Source of the DNA: Bog-756 sp963812525
Lineage (GTDB): Bacteria > Actinomycetota > Acidimicrobiia > Acidimicrobiales > RAAP-2
DNA: 64,000 bases
NCBI GenBank assembly: GCA_963812525.1
Contig: CAWEVL010000009.1
Coordinates: forward strand, 248,001 to 312,000
Direction of reading: 5' to 3'
The notes beneath the pieces were generated by a model. The model did not search any database. It was given only the letters and a program-made list of their open reading frames with translations, and was not told the origin of the DNA. Shown here piece after piece: positions 45,833 to 56,028 of the stretch (its first letter is position 1; each line of letters begins with the position of its first letter). The translations under genes and the position numbers were made by a program.

Positions 45833-46865
45833 ATGCGAGTGGCGGTGGTGGGTGCGACGGGCCAGGTCGGCTCGGTGATGCGGGCGATCCTCGAGGAGCG
45901 GGACTTCCCGCTCGACGAGTTACGGCTGCTGGCCTCGGCGCGCTCGGCCGGCCGACGGCTGTCCTTCCGGGGCGCCGAGTACGAGGTGGAGGACGCCGCC
46001 ACCGCCGATCTCGCCGGCCTGGATCTGGCCCTGTTCTCCAGCGGCGCCTCCGCCTCCCGCACGCTGGCCCCCCGGTTCACCGGGGCCGGGGCCATCGTCA
46101 TCGACAACTCCTCGGCGTGGCGGATGGACCCCCAGGTGCCGCTGGTCGTGCCCGAGGTCAACGCCGCCGCGCTGGGCGTCGATCGGGAAGGGCATCGTGG
46201 CCAATCCCAACTGCACGACCATGGTGGCCATGCCGGTGCTCAAGCCCCTCCACGACGCGGCCGGCCTCCAACGCCTGGTGGTCTCCACCTACCAGGCCGT
46301 GTCCGGGGCCGGCCTGGCCGGGGTGGCCGAACTGGAGGCCCAGCTGGTGAAGACCGTCGATCGGGCCGGCGCCCTCACCTTCGACGGGACCGCGGTCGAC
46401 TTCCCCGAGCCGGAGACCTTCCCCGACGTCATCGCCCACAACGTGGTGCCCATGGCCGGGTCCCTGGTGGGGGACGGGTCGGGTGACACCACCGAGGAGC
46501 AGAAGTTCCGGGACGAGAGCCGCAAGATCCTGGACATCCCGGCCCTGGACGTGGTCTGCACCTGCGTCCGGGTGCCGGTCTTCACCGGGCACTCCCTGTC
46601 CATCGTGGCCGAGTTCGAGCGGCCCATGAGCCCCGGGGAGGCCGCCGAGCTCCTGGCCGGGGCGCCGGGGGTGGAGCTCTCCGACGTACCCACACCCCTG
46701 CGTGCCGCGGGCCGGGACCCGTCACTCGTGGGACGGCTGCGGGCCGCCGACGCCTCCGGCCACCAGCTGGCCCTCTTCGTCAGCGGCGACAACCTCCGCA
46801 AGGGGGCCGCCCTCAACGCCGTGCAGATCGCCGAGGCCCTGGTGGCCACCGGCCTGGTGGCCTGA
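45833..46865 (+). CDS. asd: Aspartate-semialdehyde dehydrogenase (one frameshift)
   Basis: About 344 residues; NADPH-dependent reduction of aspartyl phosphate, next after LysC. The nucleotide-binding VVGATGQVGSVM lies at the start; the catalytic Cys is in ANPNCTTMVAM; the catalytic His is in RVPVFTGHSLSI. The frame shifts near 46183. Adding two bases there restores the usual D-R-P-K-G-I-V-A-N-P-N-C-T-T series, so the assembly has probably lost a dinucleotide. It is a typical lysC-asd pair. Confidence 0.95.
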
Positions 46866-46892
46866 CCCGCCGGGCCCTCGCGCGCGGCCGGC

Positions 46893-47531
46893 TCAGTCGG
46901 CCTGACCGGTCGAGGGCACCAGGACGGCGACCCGCTTGGCCAGATTGACGGCGTGGTCGCCGAAGCGCTCGTAGAAACGGGCCACCATGGCCAGCTCCAC
47001 GGCCACCGGCAGCGGCATGGTCCCGGCCACGACCTCCACGGTGAGGCTGACGTGGAGGTCGTCCATCTCGTCGTCCAGGGTGTCGACCAGCGACACCCCC
47101 ATGGGCAGCCGCTCGGCGTAGGCGTCGGTGGTGGCCCGCCACATGTGGATGGCCACCTCGCCCATCCGCTCGACCAGGCCCCGGCTCCGGGCCGACAGCT
47201 CGGCACCGAGACCCCGGGCCGCCCGCCGGGCCACGTGCTCGGCCAGGTCCCCGTTCCGTTCCAGGTCGGGGAGCATGCGGATCACGGTGACCAGGAACCG
47301 CAGGTCCTCCGGTGAGGTGATGCCGGCCACCGTCAGCTGCTGGAGGGTCATCTGCTCGATGTCGTGGTAGAGGGTGTCGACCACCTCGTCCCGGTCGGCC
47401 AGGGCCTTGGCCGCCTCGCGGTCGCCCGACAGCAGGGCGTCGGTGGCGCCGGACACCGACTCGCCGACCAGGGCGAACAGCTGGAGCACCTTCCGGTCGA
47501 TCTGCTCGAGGGCGTCGTCCACGCCCGCCAC
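46893..47531 (-). CDS. phoU: Phosphate-signalling complex protein PhoU
   Basis: 212 residues, all-helical. The two PhoU metal-binding signatures are present: LPDLERNGDLAEHVARRA and FYERFGDHAVNLAKRV. PhoU couples the PstSCAB phosphate transporter to the PhoR-type kinase and keeps the Pho regulon off when phosphate is plentiful. Neither pst nor phoPR genes are adjacent; the gene sits alone between asd and ndh, converging on asd. Its presence is relevant to the PHO-box-like arrays elsewhere in the window. Confidence 0.95.
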   Translation of the reverse strand: MAGVDDALEQIDRKVLQLFALVGESVSGATDALLSGDREAAKALADRDEVVDTLYHDIEQMTLQQLTVAGITSPEDLRFLVTVIRMLPDLERNGDLAEHVARRAARGLGAELSARSRGLVERMGEVAIHMWRATTDAYAERLPMGVSLVDTLDDEMDDLHVSLTVEVVAGTMPLPVAVELAMVARFYERFGDHAVNLAKRVAVLVPSTGQAD

Positions 47532-47611
47532 CGTACCCGCCGCGGCGGCGGCCCGGCGGCCGGCGGACGCGGTTCCCGACCCGGCCCGGACCCCGCCTTC
47601 GGGCCCTGGTG

Positions 47612-48921
47612 CTACCCCGTTCCGCCCCCGTCACCGGGCCCGTCGTCCCCCTCCGCTTCGGGGTCGTCGCCCACGATGACCCGGGGTCCCGACCCCCACG
47701 ACAGGTACCGCCACGACCAGTTGATCAACACCACGATCTTGTTGCGGAAGCCGATGAGGTAGACGAGGTGGAGGCCGAGCCAGGCCAGCCATCCCAGGGT
47801 GCCGCGGACCACCAGACCCCGGGGGAACTGGGTGATGGCGGCCCGGCGACCGATGGTGGCCATGATGCCCTTGTCGTGGTAGCGGAACGGCTCGGTCGGG
47901 CGGCCGTCCAGCCGGTTGACGATCTGGTGGGCGGCGTGCCTGCCCGACTGGATGGCCACCTGGGCCAGCTGGGGACAGGTCTCGTCCGGACGGCCGGCCC
48001 CGGGGCCCCAGGGGACGGCGGCGGCGTCCCCGACGGCGTAGGCGTCGTCGCGACCGGGGAGGGAGAGGTCGGGCTCCACCAGCAGGCGCCCGTTGGGTCC
48101 CGTGTCCTGCCCGAGCGTGGAGGCCACGGTGTCCTCCACCGACACCCCACCGGCCCAGACCACGGTCCGGGTGGGGATCCGAGACCCGTCGTCCAGCTCG
48201 ACGCAGGAGCCGTCGACCGACCGGACCATGTGGCCCAGCTTGAGCTCGACCCCCCGGCCCTCGAGGGTCCGGGCTGCGTAGGCGGCGGCCGACGGCTGGA
48301 ACGGGGTCAGGAGCCGGTCGAGCCCGTCGACCAGGATGATCCGTCCCCAGGTCCGGGGGAAGTCGAACCCGTCGTGGCGGACGGCCACGTCCAGCAGCTC
48401 GGCCAGGGCCCCGGCCACCTCGACCCCGGTGGGCCCCCCGCCGACCACGACGAAGGTCAGCAGCCCGCTGGTCGCCGCGTCCGGGTCGGCGTCGGCGTCC
48501 TCGAGACGGCGCAGGATGTGGTCCCGCAGGATCCGGGCGTCGCTGCAGCGTGTAGAGGGGGAAGGTGAACTCGGCGGCCCCCGGGATACCGAAGAACCGG
48601 GCGGTGGCGCCACTGGCCACGATGACCGAGTCGAAGGGCAGCGGGCCGCCGTCCTCCAGGGTGACCAGCTGGCGGTCCCAGTCGACCCCGGTCACCGTCG
48701 CCGAACCGGAAGGTGACGTTCCTGCTGCGCCCGAAGATGGCCCGGACCGGGTAGGCCACGTCCCCCGCCTCGAGACCGGCGGTGGCCACCTCGTAGAGCA
48801 GCGGCTGGAAGGTGTGGAAGTTCCGCTGGTCGACGATGGTCACCTCGACCGGGGCGCCGACCAGGGCGCGGGCGGCCGAGAGGCCGCCGAACCCGGCCCC
48901 CACGATGACCACCCGGTGCAT
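47612..48921 (-). CDS. ndh: Type II NADH:quinone oxidoreductase-like flavoprotein (two frameshifts)
   Basis: About 436 residues. Non-proton-pumping NADH dehydrogenase on the cytoplasmic face of the membrane. ATG 48921 leads to the FAD site VVIVGAGFGGLSAARAL; then PLLYEVATAGLEAGDVA, the NAD site VVVGGGPTGVEVAGAL, YAVGDAAAVPW and QVAIQSGRHAA. A C-terminal amphipathic/hydrophobic stretch (LGWLAWLGLHLVYLIGF) is the usual membrane anchor. Frame breaks near 48705 and 48555 are both of the +1 class. The end is acidic and Gly-rich. Confidence 0.88.
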
Positions 48922-49041
48922 CGCACCATGCTGACACAGACCGCCTGACGGACCGCCGCCCGCCGGGGCGTCCCCCTGTAGTGATACACCCCCTCGGTAC
49001 GCTGGCCCCGTGGGCCGAGACGGTCCCGGAGAGGATTGGTC

Positions 49042-50540
49042 ATGATCACCGGACTCATCGTGGGACTCGTCGCCGGCGTCGCCCTCGGGGTGGCGGTGGG
49101 CCTGCTGGTCCGCGCCGGCCACGTCACGGCAGCCAGGACGGCGGAGGCCCGCCTCGCCGACGCGCTCGACCAGAACCGGGGGCTGGCCGCCGACCTCCAC
49201 ACCACCCGGTCCCAGCTGGCCGAGGACCGTCAGCGGGCCATGGCCCAGCAGTCGGAGCTGGCCCGACTGACGGCCGAGTTGGAGCACGAGCGACGGGCCG
49301 GCGGACCAGCGGACCGAGGCGTTCGAGGAGACACGCCGGCAGCTGACCGGCGAGTTCGCCCGCCTGTCGACCCGGGCCCTGCAGCAGAACAACGAGCAGT
49401 TCCTCCAGCTGGCCGACACCAAGCTCAACGAGACCCGTCAGGCCGCCGAGGGGGACCTGGCCAAGCGGCAGGAGGCCATCGAGCAGCTGCTCAAGCCCAT
49501 CGGCGAGCAACTGGGCAAGTACGAGGTGGGGATCCAACGCCTCGAGGTCGAGCGGCAGAAGGCCTACACCACCCTCACCGAGCAGATGAAGACCCTGTCC
49601 ACCTCGCACGACCAGCTGCAGAAGGAGACCCGCAACCTGGTCACCGCGCTCCGGTCACCCCAGACCCGCGGCCGCTGGGGGGAGCTGCAGCTCCGGCGGG
49701 TGGTGGAGATGGCCGGCATGCTCGAGCACTGCGACTTCGACGAGCAGGTCACCTCGGACGCCGACACCGGCCGGATGCGACCGGACATGGTCGTCCACCT
49801 GCCGGGGGGGAAGAACGTCGCCGTCGACGCCAAGGTGCCCATGCAGGCGTTCCTCGACGCCAACGAGGTCGACGACGAGTCGCTGCGCCGTGCCCATCTG
49901 GCCAGCCACGGTCGCCAGATGAAGGCCCACGTCGACGCCCTGTCCAAGAAGGAGTACTGGAAGCGGGTCGACCCCTCGCCCGAATTCGTGGTGGCCTTCA
50001 TCCCCGGCGACCCGCTGCTCACCGCGGCGCTCGAGCACGAGCCGGGCCTCATGGAGCACGCCGTGGCCAACCACGTGCTGCTGGCCACGCCGACCTCGCT
50101 GATCGCCCTCCTCCGGGCGGTGGCCTACGGGTGGCAGCAGGATCCGCTGGCCGAGAACGCCCGGGAGGTCCAGCTGCTCGGGGCGCAGCTCTACGAGCGA
50201 CTGGCGTCGCTGGGGGACCACTTCGCCGGGGTGGGCAAGGGGCTGAACGGCGCGGTGACCGCCTACAACAAGGCGGTCGGCTCGCTCGAGAGCAGGGTGC
50301 TGGTCACCGCCCGACGGTTCGCCGACATGGGCGTGGTCGGGGTGGGCGAGAAGGAGCTGGCCCAGCCGGCCGCCGGTCGACACCTCCGCCCGGGCCCTGC
50401 GATCGGCCGAGTTGGGGCGACCGGTGCTGGAGCTGGCCCTGCTGCCCGGCGTCGGTGACGTGGACGACTCACTCGGCGCGGTCGCCGGCTCCCGTCCGGT
50501 GGTGGACGACGGGCCGGGGCCGTCGGGCGACACCGCCTGA
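49042..50540 (+). CDS. rmuC: DNA recombination protein RmuC (two frameshifts)
   Basis: About 500 residues. ATG 49042 is preceded by GGAGAGGA at good spacing. An N-terminal membrane helix (GLIVGLVAGVALGVAVGLLV) leads into a long coiled coil and a PD-(D/E)XK-like nuclease domain: RSPQTRGRWGELQLRRVVE, RPDMVVHLPGGKNVAVDAKVP (Asp and D-x-K) and FVVAFIPGDPLLTAAL. RmuC limits inversions at short inverted repeats in E. coli. The frame changes near 49300 and near 50375. A GC-rich hairpin follows the stop. Confidence 0.9.
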
Positions 50541-50575
50541 GGCGCCCCCGACGGCCGGTTCCGGCCCGGAGCGCC
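50541..50575 (+). terminator. GC-rich hairpin after rmuC
   Basis: GGCGC (50541-50545) pairs with GCGCC (50571-50575) and encloses GGCCGG-TT-CCGGCC (50553-50566). No U-tract follows, so this is at best an atypical terminator of the kind seen in high-G+C actinobacteria. Confidence 0.35.
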
Positions 50576-50896
50576 ACACCTCTTGTCACAGCGCCGGATC
50601 GTGGCCCAAGGTCCCGGCCGAGCGTGGCCCGTCCCGACCCGGCGGGTGGCGGATTTGTCCTCCGTGAACGAACGGTGAACAATCTTCCGGGTCCTGATCG
50701 CCGTCGGTCGGGCACAATCGGATCCGTCGCCTGGGAGTTCATGCCGGATCCGGCAGTCGTCAATTATGACGATCTCATTGCAGTTCTCAGGGCATTCCAA
50801 GGTGACTGATGGTAAAAGTAGTGCAGTCCACGTCCGTGCTCGGAGGGATCGAGGGGGGGATGGGACGGTCATGTTGGAGCGAGAGGGAGACAAGAC
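50576..50896. other. Intergenic region upstream of sqdB
   Basis: About 320 bases with a drop in G+C. It holds the two-unit PHO-box-like site at 50663-50684. A 45-codon open frame from GTG 50675 to 50809 exists but has little support. A purine-rich ribosome-binding site (GAGAGGGAGA) lies just before the sqdB GTG. Confidence 0.5.
50663..50684 (-). promoter_or_regulatory. Two-unit PHO-box-like direct repeat before sqdB
   Basis: On the plus strand the units are CGTGAACGAAC and GGTGAACAATC, in exact 11-bp register; the minus strand reads GTTCACC(N4)GTTCACG. This matches the actinobacterial PhoP core of direct GTTCACC repeats. It lies about 210 bases before the sqdB start. Confidence 0.55.
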
Positions 50897-52134
50897 GTGA
50901 ACATTCTGGTACTCGGTGGTGACGGCTATCTGGGTTGGCCCACCGCTCTCTACCTGTCCCGAAGGGGCCACCGTGTCGGTATCGTCGACAACTTCGCCCG
51001 ACGGGGCTACGACTTCGAGATGGGCGTCGACACCCTGGTCCCCATCGCCAGCCTGCAGCGGCGGGTCCGCTGTTGGCAGGAGATCTCGGACAACACCATG
51101 GACCTGTTCGTCGGCGACCTGACCGACGCCGGGCTTCGTCAGCGAGACCCTGGCCTCGTTCCGAGCCCGATGCCGTCGTGCACTTCGCCGAGCAGCGTTC
51201 GGCGCCCTATTCGATGATCGACCGCAGCACGCCGTCTACACGCAGGTCAACAACGTGGCCGGTACCCTCAACCTGCTCTACGCCATCGCCGAGCAGGATC
51301 GGGACATCCACCTGGTCAAGTTGGGGACGATGGGTGAGTACGGGACGCCCAACATCGACATCGAAGAGGGCTTCATCGAGATCACCCACCGGGGCCGGAC
51401 CGACGTGCTCCCCTACCCGAAGCAGCCGGGCTCCTTCTACCACCTGTCCAAGGTGCACGACAGCGCCAACATCATGTTCGCCTGCCGCATCTGGGGCATC
51501 CGGGCCACCGACCTCAACCAGGGCATCGTCTACGGGCACGAGACCGAGGAGACCGCCCTCCATCCCGACCTGGCCACCCGGTTCGACTACGACGGGGTGT
51601 TCGGAACGGTCCTCAACCGGTTCTGCGTCCAGGCCGTCACCGGTCACCCGCTGACCGTGTACGGATCCGGAGGCCAGACCCGGGGCATGCTCAACATCCT
51701 GGACACCCTGGCCTGCGTGGAGCTGGCCCTGGAGACACCCGGCCGACCGCGGTGAGTTCCGTGTCTTCAACCAGTTCACCGAGTCCTTCTCCGTGCTCGA
51801 GATGGCCGAGCTGGTGGCCTCCGAGTTCGCCGGCAACGCCGTGATCGAGCACACCGTCGATCCCCGGGTCGAGAAGGAGGAGCACTACTACCGGGCGGCC
51901 CACACCAAGCTGCTCGACCTGGGCCTGGTGCCCCACCTGCTCACCTCGTCGGTGATCCAGTCGATCCTGGCCGTGGCCGACAAGTACAAGACCAACGCCG
52001 ACGCCGCCGCCATCCTGCCCACCGTCGAGTGGCGGAGCACGGCAAGCGATCTGGTGACGGCGGGTACGCCCGGCGGCGACCACAGCGCCTCGTTCCGCCA
52101 GTCGGACTCCGAACCCACGCTCTCCGACCGGTAG
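50897..52134 (+). CDS. sqdB: UDP-sulfoquinovose synthase (several frameshifts)
   Basis: About 412 residues when restored. Converts UDP-glucose plus sulfite to UDP-sulfoquinovose, the headgroup donor for sulfolipid. It is a short-chain dehydrogenase-type epimerase with NAD site VLGGDGYLGWPTALYL. Stretches diagnostic for SQD1/SqdB are VDNFARRGYDFEMGVDTL, EQRSAPYSMIDR, LGTMGEYGTPNIDIEEG, YPKQPGSFYHLSKVHDS and GIRATDLNQGIVYG. The catalytic Thr (GTMGEYG), Tyr and Lys (FYHLSK) are all present. Frame breaks cluster at 51130-51250 with another near 51745. No sulfoquinovosyltransferase gene is adjacent. GTG 50897 follows GAGGGAGAC. The PHO-box-like site upstream suggests induction by phosphate limitation. 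Confidence 0.9.
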
Positions 52135-52261
52135 CCAGCGGGCGGGCCACCCTCCGGCGCAGCCCGGGTGGGCGGGGAGGCTCTGCACCACCGTGGTGCA
52201 GGGCCTCCGATGGCCGTCGCCCGCAGGGTCGGCGCCGAGAGACGGCACTATCGTCGTCGGG

Positions 52262-53455
52262 ATGCCCAGGGCCCGACGGAGACGAGCTCGCTCGTCAGCG
52301 CGGCGGAGTTGGGTACGGACGGTGCTGCTGACGGCGCTGGCCGTGGTGACCCTGGTGCTGGTGATCGGATCGGTGGCCGAGATCAACGCCCAGTCGAGCG
52401 GCTACCGGAGCGCCACCGACGCCGGGTACGGGGCCCTGGCCACCCGCGTGGTCATGGCCTCCAACCTGACCGGTAGGCAGCTGGCCTCGGTCATGGACTC
52501 GGCCCCCGGCCTCACCAACCAGGCGCTTCCCCGGACGGCCCGGGCCGTGCTGCAACAGGGGCTCGATGCCGCGGTGGACGCGACGGCCCAGGAGGCCGCC
52601 CAGGCGGCGGACCTGGTCCCCCCCTACCCGTCCGACCACGTCAGCAACCAGCTCACCCAGGTCATGGAGGCCCGGGCTACCGGCGCCGCCGACCTGCGCA
52701 CCAGCATCGACCGGCTGCTCGGGATGGCGCCGCTCCCCATCGCCGGTGCCCCGACCGCCGCCGCCGCGCCCAGCCAGGCCCCGCTGATCTCGGTCGGGCA
52801 GGCCACGACCGCCATGGACAAGGCCGGGCTGGCCTTCCAGCAGGCCGACGTGGACTACCGCACGCTGAGGGCCCAGATCCGCCGGCAGCGGCTGCCGATG
52901 CGCCTGCCCCGATCGGTGTGGGTACCGGCCCCGGTCACCGCGGCGTCCCTGGGCTCGCCCCGGCTGGCCGCCGCCGCCTCGGTGCTGGGGAGCTCCCAGC
53001 AGTTGGCCCCCAACCACCGGTTGGCCATCACCGCGGTGGGCCTGTCGCCGCCGGCGGTGTCGACCGGCGGGCCGGGACTCCTCGGGACGGACTGCGTCCA
53101 CGTGACGTCCACGACCCCGGGGCCCGCGCCGACGGTGCTGCCCCCCACCGCCACGGTGACCGCCGAGGCCACGGTGACCAACTGCGGGACCGTGCCCGAG
53201 TCCGGGGTCGCCGTCACCCAGACCCTGGCCCTGGCCGACCCGGCCGGCACCGCCCTGCCGCCTCCCGGTGCCCGGGGCTCGGCGTCGCGGGCCACCGTCA
53301 CCCTCCGGTCGGGATCGTCCAAGGCGCTCACCCTGGCCCCGTTGACCGTGGCCCCGGGCCACACCTACACCCTGACGGTGGCCGTCGCCGTCCCGTCCAG
53401 CCAGCAGCTGAGGGACGGATCCACCCAGCAATTCCTCATCCTCATCTCCGGCTGA
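52262..53455 (+). CDS. Single-pass membrane protein of unknown function
   Basis: 397 residues from ATG 52262. A strongly basic head (PRARRRRARSSARRSW) precedes one transmembrane helix (LLTALAVVTLVLVIGSVA), so the rest is extracytoplasmic. The middle is Ala-rich and helical, the C-terminal third is beta-rich with two Cys (GTDCVHVTS, TNCGTVPESG) probably paired, in a domain like the DUF11/CARDB class (VAVTQTLALADPAGTALPP). No catalytic motif. It lies 127 bases after sqdB on the same strand. Confidence 0.7.
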   Translation: MPRARRRRARSSARRSWVRTVLLTALAVVTLVLVIGSVAEINAQSSGYRSATDAGYGALATRVVMASNLTGRQLASVMDSAPGLTNQALPRTARAVLQQGLDAAVDATAQEAAQAADLVPPYPSDHVSNQLTQVMEARATGAADLRTSIDRLLGMAPLPIAGAPTAAAAPSQAPLISVGQATTAMDKAGLAFQQADVDYRTLRAQIRRQRLPMRLPRSVWVPAPVTAASLGSPRLAAAASVLGSSQQLAPNHRLAITAVGLSPPAVSTGGPGLLGTDCVHVTSTTPGPAPTVLPPTATVTAEATVTNCGTVPESGVAVTQTLALADPAGTALPPPGARGSASRATVTLRSGSSKALTLAPLTVAPGHTYTLTVAVAVPSSQQLRDGSTQQFLILISG

Positions 53456-53623
53456 ACCGGGTCCCACCGGCGACCCGCCAGGGGGTTCGACTGGCACCCG
53501 GCCGGTCCACGCCACCCGGTCGACGGGCCTGGGCCGTTGGTCGGCGACGGGCGGTGTGGATCTAAGATCGGGGGCAACGAGAGATCACGTTCACGAATGC
53601 ACGACAGAAGGGTCTGAGGATCA

Positions 53624-54896
53624 GTGGCCGAAAGCATCACGATCACCGACAACCGCACTGGTGAGTCCCTCGAGATCCCCTTTGAGAACGGGGGCATCTC
53701 CGCAGCCCAGTGGTCGAAGCTGCTGCCCGGTACCTGGTTCTACGATCCGGGGTTCACCTCGACGGCGGCCTGTGAGAGCGCCATCACCTACCTCGACGGC
53801 GAGGAGGGCATCCTCCGCTACCGGGGCTATCCCATCGAGCAGCTGGCCGAGCGCTCCACCTACCTGGAGGTGGCCTATCTCCTGTTGAACGGCGAGCTGC
53901 CGACCACCCAGGAGTACGACGGTGTGGGAGCAGGAGATCACCCTCCACACCTTCATCCACGAGAACGTACGCAAGCGGTTCCTCGAGGGCTTCCACTACG
54001 ACGCCCATCCCATGGGCATGCTGGTCTCGGCCGTCGCCGCCCTGTCCACCTTCTATCTCGACGCCAAGGACATCTTCGACGTCGAGTCCCGCAACAAGCA
54101 GATCATCCGCCTCATCGCCAAGATGCCCACCCTGGCCGCCGCCGCCCACCGGTTCAGTGTGGGCATGCCCTTCGTCTACCCCGACAACTCGCTGCCCTTC
54201 ACCTCGAACTTCCTGTCGATGATGTGGAAGATCGCCGAGCCCCGGTTCGAGGCCGATCCGGTGCTCGCCCGGGCCCTCGACGTCCTGTTCATCCTCCACG
54301 CCGACCACGAGCAGAACTGCTCGACCACGGCCATGCGGACCGTGGGCTCCTCCCACGCCGATCCGTACTCGGCGACCGCCGCCGCCGCCGCCGCCCTCTA
54401 CGGCCCGCGCCACGGCGGGGCCAACGAGGCGGTCATCCGCATGCTGACCGAGATCGGCTCCATCGAGAACGTGGAGCCGTTCATCACCTCGGTCAAGGAG
54501 GGCTCCGGAGGGCGGCTCCAGGGGTTCGGCCACCGGGTCTACAAGAGCTACGACCCGCGGGCCAAGATCATCAAGCGGACCGCCGACGAGGTGTTCGAGG
54601 TCACCGGCAAGAACCCCCTGCTCGACATCGCCCTCAAACTCGAGGAGATCGCCCTCTCCGACGAGTACTTCATCTCTCGGAAGCTCTATCCCAACGTCGA
54701 CTTCTACTCCGGCCTGATCTACCAGGCCATGGGCTTCCCGCTCGAGATGTTCCCGGTGCTGTTCGCCATCCCCCGCACGGTCGGCTGGTTGGCCCACTGG
54801 CAGGAGATGCTCGACCAGGACTCGAAGATCGCCCGGCCCCGTCAGCTCTACATCGGGGCCGACGCCCGGGACTACGTCCCCATCGCCGGCCGCTAG
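53624..54896 (+). CDS. gltA: Citrate synthase (one frameshift)
   Basis: About 425 residues. Condenses acetyl-CoA with oxaloacetate. GTG 53624. The type II (hexameric) form is indicated by a beta-rich N-domain (YDPGFTSTAACESAITYLDG). Active-site His are in LHADHEQNCSTT and FGHRVYKSYDPRAK; the catalytic Asp is in NVDFYSGLIY. The frame shifts near 53923 (EYD to VWEQEIT). It converges on the tesB gene. Confidence 0.95.
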
Positions 54897-55003
54897 CGCC
54901 CCGGTCGCCGGCTCGCCGCCAGGACCCGGGCGACCCCCGGCTCGACATCCCTCGTCCCCCTCCGGCCGCGGGCCGGGCCATCCCGACCGGGCCCGGCCAC
55001 CGC

Positions 55004-55860
55004 TCACCCCGGGCGCGGGTACCCGCCGCATCAGGCCCTCCTGGACCACGGAGACGGCCAGGTCCCCGGAGCGGGTGAACAGGAAGCCCCGGGCCAGGCC
55101 CCGGGCCCCGTAGGCCGTGGGGCTGTCCATGTCGTAGAGCAGCCACTCGTCGGCCCGGAACGGCCGGTGGAACCACATGCAGTGGTCCAGGCTGGCGCCC
55201 ATGAAGTCGGCGTCGTCCCAGCTGAGCTCGTGTGGGGCCAGCATGGTGTCGAAGAGGGACATGTCCGAGGCGTAGGTGGCGATGCACGCGTGGAGCAGCG
55301 GATCGTCGGGGAGGGTGCCGTCGGCCCGGATCCACAGCCTCTGGATCGGCTCCTTGCTGGCCTTGCGGCTGAACGGGAGCTCGCCGATGTGGCGCTGGTC
55401 GATGGGGTGGGGTTTGGCGAACCAGTCGGTCAGCGCCTCGCGGTAGGGCTCGAGGCGGGTCTCCATGGACTCGAGCTCCTCGGGATCGGGAACGTCGGGC
55501 ATGGGGAATTGGTGGGTCAGGCCCGGCTCGTCGGCGTGGAACGAGGCCGACAGGTGGAAGATGGCCCGCCCGTGCTGGATGGCCACCACCCGGCGGGTGG
55601 TGAACGACCGGCCGTCGCGGATGCGGTCCACCTCGTAGAGGATGGGCACCGAGGGATCCCCCGGGCGGAGGAAGTAGGCGTGGAGCGAGTGGGGCCGTCC
55701 CGTCTCGACGGTGCGCCCCGCCGCCATCAGGGACTGGGCGGCCACCTGGCCGCCGAAGACCCGCTGCCGCTCCTCGTTGGGGATTCACCCCTCGGAAGAT
55801 GTTGACCTCGATGGACTCCAGGTCGAGGAGGTCGACCAGGAACGCCAGGGCTTCGCTCAC
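55004..55860 (-). CDS. tesB: Acyl-CoA thioesterase II (frameshifted)
   Basis: About 286 residues. Double hot-dog thioesterase hydrolysing medium- or long-chain acyl-CoA. It starts MSEALAFLVDLLDLESIEVN at 55860; a shift near 55790 restores NEERQRVFGGQVAAQSL. HSLHAYFLRPGDPSVPILYEV, ASLDHCMWFHRPFRADEWLL (catalytic Asp) and ARGFLFTRSGDLAVSVVQEG follow. The uninterrupted frame then fails to stop before running far into gltA, so I infer another one-step indel near 55030 and an end at TGA 55004-55006. The last few residues are therefore uncertain. Confidence 0.87.
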
Positions 55861-56028
55861 GGCACCATCCTGTCAGGTGACCGGGAGACCGGATCGCCGA
55901 CTCGGCCCCCGCCCTGGCCTCGGGCCCCGACGGTTCCCCGAGCCACCGGCCCTTCCCCTGACCACCCGAGCCGCCGGCCCACGGGTCGCTCGGCACCGCC
56001 CCCCGGGGCGCCGCTACGGTACCGGTCC

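Noticed and set aside
50675..50809. 45-codon frame before sqdB (ends YDDLIAVLRAFQGD)
   Set aside because: It starts inside the PHO-box-like repeat and has no ribosome-binding site. The ending looks slightly protein-like, but that is too little to call a gene.
53590..53600. GTTCACG upstream of gltA as a PHO box
   Set aside because: Only a single unit; no second repeat at 11 bp.
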